A DNA stretch of 64,000 nt from Catellatospora citrea (GTDB lineage Bacteria > Actinomycetota > Actinomycetes > Mycobacteriales > Micromonosporaceae): NCBI RefSeq assembly GCF_003610235.1, contig NZ_RAPR01000001.1, positions 6,696,001-6,760,000 on the forward strand, written 5' to 3'. The notes below the pieces were generated by a model, which was given only the letters and a program-made list of their open reading frames with translations, was not told where the DNA came from and did no database searches. How positions within the stretch are numbered: the stretch's first letter is position 1; each line of letters starts with the position of its first letter. Of the stretch, positions 27,101-36,138 are shown in pieces. The position numbers and the translations under genes were made by a program.

Positions 27101-27410
27101 CGGCACGACCATCGACGCGGGCACCATCCGCGTGTTCGCCGCAGGCGCCGCGACGATCACCAACGACGTCCCGGTCGAGCGGGCCGCCACAGGCAACCTG
27201 CCCGGCACCCCCGGTGCCCGGGAGCTCATCGGCAACAGCCTGGGAGTCTCGGCGACCGAGTTCTACGTCGCCTCGCCGTACCTGAACAAGGCGGCATGGG
27301 CACTGCCCTGGACCTCGCTCGCAGCCGACACCGTGGTCATCTCCAAGACCTGGACCCCGGGCGTCGCCGGCATGCCCTCAGGCGTGATCTTCGGCCCGCA
27401 GGTCGGGTGA
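24180..27410 (+). CDS. secreted DNRLRE and FG-GAP repeat protein
   Basis: A 1076-residue exported protein. GTG 24180 follows GGGGGAG at the usual distance. The signal peptide VSRRLVSLGRFGQGRSLRW... ends near AHA-AP (residue 41). Residues about 45-300 form the 'RPVNFRAKDGSYRPIDTKLV' beta-rich domain common in actinobacterial RHS-associated surface proteins. Residues 303-493 are a DNRLRE-type module (DAFVDNDTS... to EPRLIVTYND), followed by an Fn3-like segment. Residues 610-1070 are FG-GAP repeats (DFNGDGVKDVAISDP, DANRDGCADLAVGSP), paralogous to those of the gene at 11949. Six bases separate it from the LamG gene. Confidence 0.88.
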   Translation: MSRRLVSLGRFGQGRSLRWPLWGLALIVAAQFGAGGLAHAAPSPVTEPAAPQAAEREPAAPVRSGVFDKDTSVRLAAKSDRGSDTYRNADGSLTKVVSSRPVNFRAKDGSYRPIDTKLVKRADGRLQMAANSVQVSLSGGSAARGAADDLVSVTLDGGQSIAYSVQGAATVAPAVSGSTAVYRELLPNTDVEVSAYESGEKENIVLKSRQAANSWLFPLRLQGVTPRLEADGRVAFLDATGVAVAWIPRGYMQDSHVELPTGEPTTSDAVSYELVESSGGWALRVTADRAWLQDPARVYPVRVDPQITTYTTTDAFVDNDTSTPAGTQNGTSLAVGYDNESAARPYIHFGNFATDLAGRQITAVTLRLWHTWSWDCTTHLPVTVHAVTQNWTDTALGTSTLPGPTINSTALGTLTITDNYPACTNTGGDRSKGAWRDVALSTATFSSWATGGANYGLSLRASETDPKSWKRFTSSDFSAGAYEPRLIVTYNDVPQVTARSTTPATACVTGTGRPSIQTLTPTLSATVTDTEGTAQSVTFEWWQVGGSAALGTATKTAVASGATTSHTLVAGNLVEGGAYQWRVKTTDGLSTSPWSSFCEFSVYTTYPPVAGCQNGIANDFNGDGVKDVAISDPLATVNSLSEAGAIQVADGATGAVTTIHQDLAEVAGAAEASDRFGQAIVVYDANRDGCADLAVGSPYEDNGSVIDAGEVQILFGSPSGLGKSASAPAVTYTQGVGGVPGTQVAYDYFGFSLAADTTSTGESFLVVGAPGDDVSGYADAGTVHYFRGGLKLAFDQTNGGGGNAEPDDRFGYAVAASPYHIAASAPGESKDANTQYGGQVNVYSHTLTNNLPTKTGAVNQDSSGVADAMESGDTFGKSIALAPFWPAGDSILAVGVPGEDSTAGADAGMVHQFRMSGTSLTELVAVNQDTAGISGSSEAGDLFGEKVALVNTNPSAAPTAATLQIAIGAPGEELGTTIDAGTIRVFAAGAATITNDVPVERAATGNLPGTPGARELIGNSLGVSATEFYVASPYLNKAAWALPWTSLAADTVVISKTWTPGVAGMPSGVIFGPQVG

Positions 27411-27415
27411 CGGCG

Positions 27416-30400
27416 ATGTCGCAACGACAGAGAATCGACAGGAACAGCACTGTGAACAGTTCAACCAAGCAGACCGCCCCTTCGCGGCGCGTCTGGGCAC
27501 GTCTGGGTGCGCTCAGCGCAGCCGCGGGCCTGGTCGCCGCGACGGTGTGGGCCGGCGGCGGAACCTTCCGCGACCCGTCAGACACCCTGGCGATGGGTCC
27601 CGGGGCGGCGGGCCAACCCGCCCCCCCGTGGACCGAGGCGCAGGCGGTCGGCGCAGCGCGCAAGTCGGGCAAGCCGGTGGAGGTGCGCGCCAAGGGCACC
27701 AGCCGCCAGGTGACCCACGCCAACCCGGACGGCTCTTTCACGCACGAGTCGCACGCGGCGCCGTTCCGCGTGATGCAGCGGGGCGAGTGGGTGCCGGTCG
27801 ACACCACGATGATCCGGCACAGCGACGGCAGCGTCGGCCCGAAGGCGGCCGAGACGGCGATGCGTTTCTCCGGCGGTGGCGACATGCCGCTGGCGACGAT
27901 CTCGCGGGCCGGCCGCGTGATGAGCCTGACCTGGCCGACGGCGCTGCCGCAGCCCGTGCTGTCGGGTGACTCGGCGACCTACCCGAACGTCCTGCCGGAC
28001 GTCGACCTGGTCGTGCACGCCTCGGCGACGAGCTACACCCACGTGCTGGTCGTCAAGACCCCGCAGGCTGCGGCACTGCCGCAGATCAAGACCGTGTCGT
28101 ACGGGCTCAAGGGCACCAACCTGACCTTCGCGGTCGAGTCCGGCGACCGGCTGGTCGCCAAGGACACCGGCTCCGGCGGCGTGGTGTTCGCGTCTCCGGC
28201 GCCGAAGATGTGGGACGCCGGCGACCCGGTCGAGGCCACCCTCGCCGACGTCGAGCCGACCCGCTCGTCCCCCGAGTCGGCGCGCCGCGCCGAGATCGGC
28301 GTGCAGGTCGACGGTGCGACGCTGCGCCTGGTCCCGGACGCGGCCCTGCTGGCCGACAAGGACGTGCGCTTCCCGCTGTACATCGACCCGATGACCGCCC
28401 CGACCAGCAACAGCTCCTGGGCGATGGTGGACTCCGGTTACCCGAACGAGGAGTACTGGAGGTTCGACGGGGACCGCGACCAGCGCATCGGCCTGTGCAA
28501 CCGGACCGACTCCGGCAACACCTGCAACAGCTCGCAGATCAAGCGGCTGTTGTACACGCTGCCGACGCCGTACCAGGACAACACCATCGTGGTGTCCAGC
28601 GCGACGTTCCGGGTCACGATGACGCACACCTACGACGGCTCGGCCCGCAACGCCTCGCTGTACCGCATGGGTGCGGGCATCTCCTCGGCCACCAACTGGA
28701 GCAACCAGCCGGCGTGGAGCAAGAAGCAGGACACGCAGGACCCGACGGTGTCGCAGGGTTCGTGCACGTCGACGAACCAGAACGTGACGTTCACCGCCAC
28801 CGGCGCGGCGCAGGAGGCCGCGGTCAACAACTGGTCGACGACCACTTTCGGCATCCGGGCCGACGATGAGGGCAGCAAGCTGTCCATCAAGCGGTTCTGC
28901 GACAACGCGGTGCTGTCGGTGACCTACAACCGGCCGCCGGCCACGCCGACGAACCTGACCGCCAACCCGGGTGGCGCGTGCAAGACCGGCACGCCGGACA
29001 ACACCTGGTTCGTCTCCAGCGTTCCGAAGCTGTCGGCGTACCTGTCCGACCCGGAGACCGACGCGGCCGAGCCGCTGACCGCGACGTTCACCGTCACCTG
29101 GACCCCGTCGGGCGGCAGCCTGCAGACCAAGACGTGGACGTCCGGGCAGAAGGCCAACAAGTCGACGTTCGACTACAACCTGGCCGACGCCGCCACCGGT
29201 GTGCCGAACCTGCCGGAGAACGTCGTGGTGTCCTGGAGCGTCAAGGCCTCCGACGGCACCGCTTCCAGCGCCAGCAGCGTCACCTGCGGGTTCATCCTCG
29301 ACAAGACGAAGCCGGCGGGCTCGGACATCGACTCGCCGCAGTTCCTCGCCTCCGACGCCGGCGACAGCACCCCGTCCTGCGTCGAGTCCGGTGAGTGGAT
29401 CGACGGTGCGGGCCGCTACGGCACGTTCACCTTCGACTCCGCCGCCGCCGACGTCGTGTCGTACAAGTACGGCTTCGACACCAACCCGTCGCCGACCAAC
29501 GTGCTGACCCCGACCGCGAACGGCGGGCCGGTCAGTGTGGCCTGGGCGCCGATGACCGAGGCGCCGCACTTCGTCACGGTGATCGCCGTCGACGCGGCCG
29601 GCAAGGAGAGCGACACCTCCGTCTGCAACTTCAACGTCGCAGCGGGCGGCCAGTCGGTCGCGCAGTGGAACCTCGCTGACGCGCCCGGCTCGCCCCAGGC
29701 GGTGGACGAGCGTGGCGCCAACCCGGCCACGGCCGGGTCGGGCGTGACCTTCGGCCAGCCGGGCCCCGGCGGCGCGGCGCACCCGTCGGTGCAGCTGCCC
29801 GGCAGCAACTCGACCGGCTACCTGGCGACCTCATCGCAGGGGCTGCTCGACACGTCCCGTCCGTTCACGGTCGCGGCGTGGGTCAAGGCAGATGCCCTGA
29901 CCGGCTACATGTCCGCCGTCTCGCAGGACGGCACCGGCGTGCCCGGTTTCTACCTCGGCTACACCCCGACCAGCGGCAAGTGGCTGTTCGGCATCCCGGA
30001 CATGGACGTCAACGCGTTCCGTGACTGGCAGGTCACCAGCACCGAGGTCGTCACCGCGCAGACCGGCTGGACCCACCTGGCCGTCGTCGTCGACAACGTC
30101 AAGGACACCATGACGATGTACGTCAACGGCAAGGCCTCCGCCACCGCCGCCGTACGCTCCGAGTGGGCCTCGCACGGCAACATCCAGCTCGGGCGACGTC
30201 TGGCCAAGACCGGCCACGTGTGGGGCTGGAACGGCGGCATCTCCGACGTCGCACTCTTCGACCGGCTCGTCCTGCCCGCGGAGATCGACGCCCTGGCCAA
30301 GCCGCGCCTGCAGCGCCAGGTGTACTGGTCGCTGGACAGCGCCGACGTGCCCGACGACAACCCGGGCGTGTTCGTCAGCGCAGAGACCGTCGTCGACGGT

Positions 30401-31078
30401 GCCACGCCGGACGAGACCAAGGACCTGACGCTGTACAACGGCGCCTGGGTGATGACTCCTGACCCGGACGACCCGTTCGCCGAGCGGCCACTGGTCGGCG
30501 CCGGGCACATGGTCCTCGACGGCGGCGACGACTACGCCGCCAGCAGCAAGGCGCTCGTCGGGCAGACCGGCAGCTTCTCGGTCGCGGCCCGCGCCCGGCT
30601 CGCCGCCGCCTGCGGCGCCGACCAGGTCGTGCTGTCGCAGCCCGGGGCGAAGACCAGCCGGTTCCAGGTCAAGTGCGTCAACATCGGTGGTGGGCAGATG
30701 CGCTGGCAACTGACCGTCGCGGCCGCTGACGCCACCGCCACCTCGACCACGGTCGTCGTCGACGACACCCACCTGCCCGACCCCAGCAACCCGCTGGGCC
30801 AGCACCTGGTCGTGACCTACCACGCGTTCACCAAGGACGTGCAGCTCTACGTCGACGGCGAGCTCGCCGCCAGCGCCCAGGGCAGCCACGGCCCCGTGTG
30901 GGACGGACCCGACAACGGTGTCCAGGTCGGCCGCGCCCTGCTCGACGGCACGACGACCACGCCGACCTACGGCGGGTACTTCTCCGGTGTCCTCGATGAG
31001 GTCCGCGTCTACAGCGGTGTCCTCGATGCGGCCACCGTGATCCGACTGGCCAGCACCACGGCCCAGTCCGACCTGTAA
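27416..31078 (+). CDS. secreted LamG-domain surface protein
   Basis: A 1220-residue exported protein, in an operon with the DNRLRE/FG-GAP gene. Start ATG 27416 or, 12 codons on, GTG 27452, which has the better ribosome site (AGGAA); both give a signal peptide (LGALSAAAGLVAATVWAGGG). Residues about 80-330 are the same beta-rich domain as the upstream gene, followed by a DNRLRE-like module (YLDPMT-type start at nt 28380) and Ig/Fn3-like repeats. Two LamG/concanavalin-like modules follow (about residues 748-965 and 975-1215, with FTVAAWVKAD, WTHLAVVVDN, MYVNGK and again VTYHAFTKDVQLYVDGELA). LamG modules bind glycans or proteins; the ligand is unknown. Confidence 0.88.
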   Translation: MSQRQRIDRNSTVNSSTKQTAPSRRVWARLGALSAAAGLVAATVWAGGGTFRDPSDTLAMGPGAAGQPAPPWTEAQAVGAARKSGKPVEVRAKGTSRQVTHANPDGSFTHESHAAPFRVMQRGEWVPVDTTMIRHSDGSVGPKAAETAMRFSGGGDMPLATISRAGRVMSLTWPTALPQPVLSGDSATYPNVLPDVDLVVHASATSYTHVLVVKTPQAAALPQIKTVSYGLKGTNLTFAVESGDRLVAKDTGSGGVVFASPAPKMWDAGDPVEATLADVEPTRSSPESARRAEIGVQVDGATLRLVPDAALLADKDVRFPLYIDPMTAPTSNSSWAMVDSGYPNEEYWRFDGDRDQRIGLCNRTDSGNTCNSSQIKRLLYTLPTPYQDNTIVVSSATFRVTMTHTYDGSARNASLYRMGAGISSATNWSNQPAWSKKQDTQDPTVSQGSCTSTNQNVTFTATGAAQEAAVNNWSTTTFGIRADDEGSKLSIKRFCDNAVLSVTYNRPPATPTNLTANPGGACKTGTPDNTWFVSSVPKLSAYLSDPETDAAEPLTATFTVTWTPSGGSLQTKTWTSGQKANKSTFDYNLADAATGVPNLPENVVVSWSVKASDGTASSASSVTCGFILDKTKPAGSDIDSPQFLASDAGDSTPSCVESGEWIDGAGRYGTFTFDSAAADVVSYKYGFDTNPSPTNVLTPTANGGPVSVAWAPMTEAPHFVTVIAVDAAGKESDTSVCNFNVAAGGQSVAQWNLADAPGSPQAVDERGANPATAGSGVTFGQPGPGGAAHPSVQLPGSNSTGYLATSSQGLLDTSRPFTVAAWVKADALTGYMSAVSQDGTGVPGFYLGYTPTSGKWLFGIPDMDVNAFRDWQVTSTEVVTAQTGWTHLAVVVDNVKDTMTMYVNGKASATAAVRSEWASHGNIQLGRRLAKTGHVWGWNGGISDVALFDRLVLPAEIDALAKPRLQRQVYWSLDSADVPDDNPGVFVSAETVVDGATPDETKDLTLYNGAWVMTPDPDDPFAERPLVGAGHMVLDGGDDYAASSKALVGQTGSFSVAARARLAAACGADQVVLSQPGAKTSRFQVKCVNIGGGQMRWQLTVAAADATATSTTVVVDDTHLPDPSNPLGQHLVVTYHAFTKDVQLYVDGELAASAQGSHGPVWDGPDNGVQVGRALLDGTTTTPTYGGYFSGVLDEVRVYSGVLDAATVIRLASTTAQSDL

Positions 31079-31081
31079 CAC

Positions 31082-31126
31082 AACGGCGAGTGGCCGGCGT
31101 CCTCCGGGCGTCGGCCACTCGCCGTT
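31082..31126. terminator. terminator after the LamG gene
   Basis: Perfect 15-bp stem (31082-31096 with 31112-31126). Lies between converging genes and may serve both. Confidence 0.85.
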
Positions 31127-31156
31127 TCCGGCCGCAACGACCATTAGGGGTGATGC

Positions 31157-32359
31157 TCAGCTGCCGGAGGGGCTGGTCGACCTTGCGAGGGCGCGGCTGC
31201 GTCGGTCCCACCAGCGGGCGAAGTAGCGGGCGGACAGGCCGTGGATGAGGATGCTCAGGCTGATCACGACCACGACGACGTCGGCGACCCAGTCCGCGTC
31301 CAGGCCTGACAGCTGCTCCAGGGCGATGATGCCCAGCACCATGCTGTCCAGCCCGCGTGGGCCCCAGAAGCCCAGTGCCCAGCGTTCGCGCCAGGGCACG
31401 TGGCTGCCGAGCAGCGACAGCGCGACCGGCAGCATCCTGATCAGCGTCAGCGACAGGAACGCGTACACGAAGACCCGCCACTCCAGGCCGTCCATGAACG
31501 CGGGCACGATCAGGGACCCGAACACGAACCACACCGCCGCCGACAGCACCAGCGCGGCGTCCGACACCGTCTGCAGCGTGGTGCGCGGCATGTGCGGCGC
31601 GGTGGCGCGGGCGGCGAGCCCGGCCACGAACGCGGCGACGAAGCCGTTGCCGTGCAGGACCTCGCCCATCGCGAACGCGGTGATCGCCACCGCGAGCAGG
31701 CCGACGCGTTCGGCTTCCTCGGTGCTCCAGCCGCGCTGGCGGGCGATGGTGAGCAGTCTGGCCCCGCCGTATCCGGTGATCAGGCCTGCGACGAGCGCGA
31801 TGAGCAGTTCCAGCAGCACGCTCTCCAGGTCGGTGGTGCCGATCGCGCCGGCGAGCAGCAGCAGGACCAGTGGTGCTGCGATGCCGTCGTCGAGGCCGCT
31901 GACGACGGTGATGGTGTGGCGCATGCCGGCGGGCAGGCGCCGGTCGTGCAGCAGCGGCAGGATCGGGGTGGAGTCGGTGGCGGCGAGTACGGCGGCGCAG
32001 ATGGCGCAGACCCACCAGCCGGCGCCGGGTAGCAGGGGGACGCCGGCGGCGAAGCCGAGCAGCACGGTGAGCGGGAAGGCGATGAACAGCATGCGCATGG
32101 GTACGCGCCCGGTCTCGCGCAGCCATCGCATGCTGATGTCGGTGGCGTCGGTGAACAGGACCAGGGCGAGGGTGATCTCGATGAGGTGGCGCACGACGGG
32201 GCCGGTGACCTCGACGTTGACCAGGGGGTTGGTGCCGTTGGTGAGGATGAGGCCGGAGGCGGCCATGGCGATGGGCACGGTGACGCTGTAGCGCTGCGCC
32301 GGTCGGGCGAGTACGGCCCAGATGACCAGGACCAGGCCGAGCATCAGTACGGCGAGCAC
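31157..32359 (-). CDS. cation:proton antiporter (CPA family)
   Basis: A 400-residue membrane protein with about 12 hydrophobic segments. Family hallmarks are LALVLFTDATDISM (NhaP/KefB-like helix 3 with acidic residues), AAVLAATDSTPILPLL (matching the 'xxxTDP' ion-binding segment, here TDS), SGLDDGIAAPLVLLLL (the paired Asp of the antiporter core), and GFWGPRGLDSMVLGIIALEQ (the conserved GPRG loop). GTG 32359 follows AGGAG. Likely exchanges Na+ or K+ for H+. It stands alone between the surface-protein and pectin regions. Confidence 0.9.
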   Translation of the reverse strand: MLAVLMLGLVLVIWAVLARPAQRYSVTVPIAMAASGLILTNGTNPLVNVEVTGPVVRHLIEITLALVLFTDATDISMRWLRETGRVPMRMLFIAFPLTVLLGFAAGVPLLPGAGWWVCAICAAVLAATDSTPILPLLHDRRLPAGMRHTITVVSGLDDGIAAPLVLLLLAGAIGTTDLESVLLELLIALVAGLITGYGGARLLTIARQRGWSTEEAERVGLLAVAITAFAMGEVLHGNGFVAAFVAGLAARATAPHMPRTTLQTVSDAALVLSAAVWFVFGSLIVPAFMDGLEWRVFVYAFLSLTLIRMLPVALSLLGSHVPWRERWALGFWGPRGLDSMVLGIIALEQLSGLDADWVADVVVVVISLSILIHGLSARYFARWWDRRSRALARSTSPSGS

Positions 32360-32673
32360 GGGCGACTCCTCACCCTGCTCATTCTGATGGACTTAGTCCC
32401 TTTTGTGGTGGGAAGTCGGTGAGGACCCGCGCCTGGAGCCTCCGGGGTCGCCCGCGGCCGATCCGTGGATGTGGACTCCCGTGGGCAGCGGCAGTGTGTA
32501 CGGCAGGTCTCCTCCGCGCCCCGCCGGCCGGCGCAGCTGTCGCCGGCGGCCGCTGACGACCGGAGGCTGTTAGTTCGGCTTTACAACGAACATTTATGGA
32601 TGTCACCATGTCGGGCACGTGCCGAGCGGCCCGGTCCCGGTCGCGACACGCGTGACCGAGGAGTTGACGCACC
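32360..32673. promoter_or_regulatory. divergent intergenic region, antiporter / sigma-pectinase fusion
   Basis: 314 bases without a gene. It must hold the promoters of the leftward antiporter and the rightward sigma-factor fusion. An AT-rich patch at about 32570-32600 (TTAGTTCGGCTTTACAACGA, then ACATTTATGG) is the best place for the latter, but I cannot define -35/-10 elements with confidence. Confidence 0.35.
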
Positions 32674-34884
32674 TTGCCCCCGACGGCCGATGCCGCGCGT
32701 GTGGCCGCTGCCCGCGCCGGCGACCGGCATGCCCTGGAGTCCCTGCTCGGCGATCACCTGCCCCTGGTGTACGCGGTGGTCCGCCGCGCCCTGAGCGCCG
32801 ACCCCGACGTCGACGACGTGGTGCAGGAGACCATGCTGCGCGCGGTGCGTCACCTGCGCGGGCTGCGCGACGCCGACGGGTTCAAGGCGTGGCTGGTGTC
32901 CATCGCGGTCAGCCAGATCCAGGAACGCGCGCGCCGCCTGGCCCGCCAACGCGCCCGCGCCGCCCAGCCGCTCGACCTCGGCGTCGACGCCGCCGAACCG
33001 CCGGACCCCGACGCCGACGTCGCCGCCCTCGCCGAGGACCGCGTCGACCTGGACCGCGAACTGCGCCTGATCGCGCAGGCCACCGGGTTCCTGAACCCGG
33101 CCGAGCGGCAGATCCTGGCCCTGTGGTCGCAGGAGGTCGCCGGGGCGATGACCCGTGCCGAGGTCGCGGCGGCGCTGTCGCTGAGCCCCGCGCACACCGC
33201 CGTCCGGGTGCAGCGCATGCGGGCCCGCCTCGATCTGGCGCTGACCGTGCTGCGGGCGCTGCGTGCGACGCCGCACTGCCCCGGCCTGGGTGAGGCGGCC
33301 GCGACCTGGGACCGCACCGCCGAGCCGCGCTGGCTCAAACGGCTCGGCCGGCACGTGGCCGGCTGCGAGGCGTGCCTGCTCGCGGGTCGCCGCGGCGTCC
33401 CGGCCGTGCGGGTGCTGGCCCTGCCGTGGCTGCTGCCGGTGCCCGCGTTCCTGGCCGCGCGGCTTCCGGAGATCGTCGCGTCGACGTCGGGCGGCGGCCT
33501 CGGCACGGTCGCCGTCGCCGTGGACGCGGTCCGCCGCGTGGTCGGATACCTCAACATGAAGGTCGTCGGCACCGCGGGCGTCGGGGTCGCCGCGGCCACC
33601 GCCGCGGTGCTCGCCGTCTCCGGCACCACGCCACCGGCGGGCGCGCCGCCGACACCCGGCCCGCCGCCGCAGGCCGCACCCGCGACCGGCGCCGCACCTG
33701 CTTCGCCGACCACACCGTCCCCGTCGCCGTCCGTGCCGCTCCCGGCGGCCCGGCACGTGGTGACGGCCGAGGGTGTCACCAGCGCGGACATCTACGTCGC
33801 CGCCGACGGCGACGACACCGGGCCGGGCACCGCCGCCCGGCCCTACGCCACCCTGGCCAGAGCCGTGCAGGCGGTGCAGCCGGGCCAGGTCGTCGCGCTG
33901 CGCGCAGGCACGTACCGGCCGACCGCGACCGTCGCGATCACCACCAGCGGCACCGCGAGCCGACGCATCACGCTCAGCAACCTGGTCGGCGAGCGGCCCG
34001 TGATCGACGGCGCCGCGCTGCCCGGCGGCCAGTGGCTGATCACCCAGACCGGCGGGTACTGGACCGTGCAGGGCCTGGAGATGCGCAACGCACCCAGCCA
34101 CGCCTACGTGTGCCGGGCCTGCCGCGCCAACGTGTTCCGCAGGCTGTGGCTGCACGACAACGGCGACACCGCGCTGACCCTGCGCGATGCGGGCACGCAG
34201 GGCAACCAGGTCCTCGACAGCGACTTCGCCCGCAACCACGACACCGTAGACCGCGGGGGCAGCGCCGACGGCCTGGCGATCAAGAACGGCGCCGGGACGG
34301 GCAACGTCGTGCGCGGGTGCCGGTTCGCCGAGAACTCCGGCGACGGCCTGGACCTGAGCAACTTCACCGACCCGGTGACGGTCGTCGGCAACTGGGCCTA
34401 CGGCAACGGCCACAACCGGTGGGACATCGCCGCGTTCAACGGCCCCGGCAACGGCCTGAAACTCGGCGGCGGCGCACCCGCCCCGGCGGTCGCGCACGTC
34501 GTGGTCGACAACGCCTCCTGGGACAACGCCGGTTACGGCTTCACCGAGGCGAGCAACCCGGGGCGGATCACGGTCACCAACAACACCGCCTACCGCAACG
34601 GCGGCACCGGGTTCGCGTTCGTGTACTCCGCGGCGCGGCTGCGCAACAACCTGGCCCTGGCCAACGGCCGCGACGTCCAGGTCGGCGGCGGTGTCGACGA
34701 CGCGGACAACTCATGGGGCCAGGACGGCTGGGCCACCACGGTGCTGCGCAGCGGCGACCCGGCCACCGCCCGCGGCGATCGCGCCCCCTCCGGCGGCCTG
34801 CCCGCCACGACGTTCCTGCTCAACCGCAAGGACAAGACGATGGGCGCGTCGATGACCGCGGGCGCGGCCGTCCCACCGACCTGA
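32674..34884 (+). CDS. ECF sigma factor - zinc motif - membrane helix - extracellular beta-helix fusion (pectate-lyase-like)
   Basis: A 736-residue one-piece signalling protein. Residues about 8-90 are sigma region 2 (AARAGDRHALESLLGDHLPL, DVDDVVQETMLRAVRHL) and about 135-190 region 4 (LNPAERQILALWSQE...AALSLSPAHTAVRVQRM). His227-x3-Cys231-x2-Cys234 reproduces the HxxxCxxC signature of zinc-binding anti-sigma domains. Residues about 297-317 form a membrane helix (VVGTAGVGVAAATAAVLAVS), followed by a Pro/Thr/Ser linker. From about 371 a right-handed beta-helix begins (YVAADGDDTGPGTAARPYAT), as in PL9-type pectate lyases. TTG 32674 lies ten bases after GAGGAG; an in-frame stop at 32665 excludes longer starts. 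Related ECF groups with C-terminal sugar-binding extensions are known. Probably senses or cuts pectin outside and drives transcription inside. Confidence 0.85.
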   Translation: MPPTADAARVAAARAGDRHALESLLGDHLPLVYAVVRRALSADPDVDDVVQETMLRAVRHLRGLRDADGFKAWLVSIAVSQIQERARRLARQRARAAQPLDLGVDAAEPPDPDADVAALAEDRVDLDRELRLIAQATGFLNPAERQILALWSQEVAGAMTRAEVAAALSLSPAHTAVRVQRMRARLDLALTVLRALRATPHCPGLGEAAATWDRTAEPRWLKRLGRHVAGCEACLLAGRRGVPAVRVLALPWLLPVPAFLAARLPEIVASTSGGGLGTVAVAVDAVRRVVGYLNMKVVGTAGVGVAAATAAVLAVSGTTPPAGAPPTPGPPPQAAPATGAAPASPTTPSPSPSVPLPAARHVVTAEGVTSADIYVAADGDDTGPGTAARPYATLARAVQAVQPGQVVALRAGTYRPTATVAITTSGTASRRITLSNLVGERPVIDGAALPGGQWLITQTGGYWTVQGLEMRNAPSHAYVCRACRANVFRRLWLHDNGDTALTLRDAGTQGNQVLDSDFARNHDTVDRGGSADGLAIKNGAGTGNVVRGCRFAENSGDGLDLSNFTDPVTVVGNWAYGNGHNRWDIAAFNGPGNGLKLGGGAPAPAVAHVVVDNASWDNAGYGFTEASNPGRITVTNNTAYRNGGTGFAFVYSAARLRNNLALANGRDVQVGGGVDDADNSWGQDGWATTVLRSGDPATARGDRAPSGGLPATTFLLNRKDKTMGASMTAGAAVPPT

Positions 34885-34894
34885 CCGGGTCTGG

Positions 34895-35851
34895 TCAGGC
34901 GCTGGTGCCGGGCGGGGACTTGAGCATCGTCGCGGCGGCGGGGACGTGGCCGCCGCGCCCGGCCCGCAGGGCGCCGGCCGCCATGCGGACCAGGTCGACG
35001 GTGACGCCCGCGGCACCGCTCGGGTCGTGGACCTTGAGCTTGATGTCGAGGCTGACCGACGTCTCGCCCCAGCCCTGCGCCTCGATGTTGAGGTAGGCGA
35101 CCTTCTCCGAACGCAGGTTCGCGATGTGCCCGATCGGCGCCATCTCGACCCGGCCCGCGGTGGACTGGTCCGAGCCCAGGGCGTTGAGCTTGGACTGCTT
35201 CTTGCTGCTGCCGTTGTGCGCCAGGTTGCGGATGTCCTCGGTGCCGCCGAGGTTGACCTGGTAGGAGCTCGTCAGCGTGAGCCCGCGCTCGGCCAGCAGG
35301 CGCAGCAGCGTCCTGTGCACGATCGAGGTGCCGAACTGGCTGGTCAGGTCGTCGCCGAGCAGTGGCAGGCCCGCGGCTTCGAACCGTTCGATCCACTGCG
35401 GGTCGCGGGCGACGACGTCGGAGGTCGTGTTGACGAACGCCGCCCCGGCGCGCAGGGCGGCCTCGGCGTACGCGCGGGCGACCTCGGGCAGGCCCGACGG
35501 CGCGGAGTACAGCACGACCTCCGCTCCGGTGAGCGCATTGGCGACGCGGTCGACCTCGCTCGCGTCAGTCAGGCCCCGCTGCACTCGGACGCCGGAGGGC
35601 GGCAGCTCGGCGGCGATACGCGGAAAGTTGTTGGGAGCCACGAAGATCGCGTCGCAGAGGTCTTGACCCACCTTGGCGTCGGAGACGGCGAACGCGGCCA
35701 CGAAGTCGATGTCGCCGACACCGAGCCCGTCGACCTCGGGACGGCAGATGCCGACCAGGCTGCCGGTGGCGCGGTGAAACGCGATCCCCTGGACGAGGGC
35801 CGAGACGTTGTTGCCCACCCCGACGACGGCGACCTTGGCTCTTTCGATCAT
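34895..35851 (-). CDS. myo-inositol-1-phosphate (inositol-3-phosphate) synthase
   Basis: Converts glucose 6-phosphate to 1L-myo-inositol 1-phosphate with NAD, the first step towards inositol lipids and mycothiol. The 318-residue protein starts with the Rossmann motif VAVVGVGNNVSALVQG and carries NTTSDVVARDPQW, LLGDDLTSQFGTSIVHRTLL (core catalytic region), YQVNLGGTEDIRNL and SSKKQSKLNALG with the conserved lysines. It is somewhat shorter than the usual actinobacterial enzyme of about 360 residues. It converges with the sigma fusion, 10 bases away, and separates it from the pectinases. Its presence here may be accidental, or it may be a second copy. Confidence 0.88.
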   Translation of the reverse strand: MIERAKVAVVGVGNNVSALVQGIAFHRATGSLVGICRPEVDGLGVGDIDFVAAFAVSDAKVGQDLCDAIFVAPNNFPRIAAELPPSGVRVQRGLTDASEVDRVANALTGAEVVLYSAPSGLPEVARAYAEAALRAGAAFVNTTSDVVARDPQWIERFEAAGLPLLGDDLTSQFGTSIVHRTLLRLLAERGLTLTSSYQVNLGGTEDIRNLAHNGSSKKQSKLNALGSDQSTAGRVEMAPIGHIANLRSEKVAYLNIEAQGWGETSVSLDIKLKVHDPSGAAGVTVDLVRMAAGALRAGRGGHVPAAATMLKSPPGTSA

Positions 35852-36138
35852 GGGATGAGGTTACCGCGCCGACCGCTGGTCTGCGTGGCCTGACCACGTG
35901 CCCGTGGTGGAGGGCCCGCACCGTCGGGGGCGGACGGTCGGTGTGCCGGCAGCGCGTGGCGTGAGCGTCCGAGGTGCGCGGACTTTGTCGGGACAGGCGA
36001 GAAAATTCGCGTCCGTTCCTGTTATCGCGCCCGACGCCGTGCCGTCTTCATATCGAGACAGGGGCTGGTCCGGCATCGCCGCGGGTGCGCCACGCGACGC
36101 GACACCGGGGCCCGACCGTTCGAGAAGGAGGTACAGCA
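35852..36138. promoter_or_regulatory. divergent promoter region, inositol-phosphate synthase / pectinesterase
   Basis: 287 bases between divergent genes. It must contain the promoter of the pectinesterase-pectate lyase pair, possibly recognised by the nearby ECF sigma fusion. I see no unambiguous ECF-type -35/-10 pair. A perfect AAGGAGG ribosome site ends the region. Confidence 0.4.
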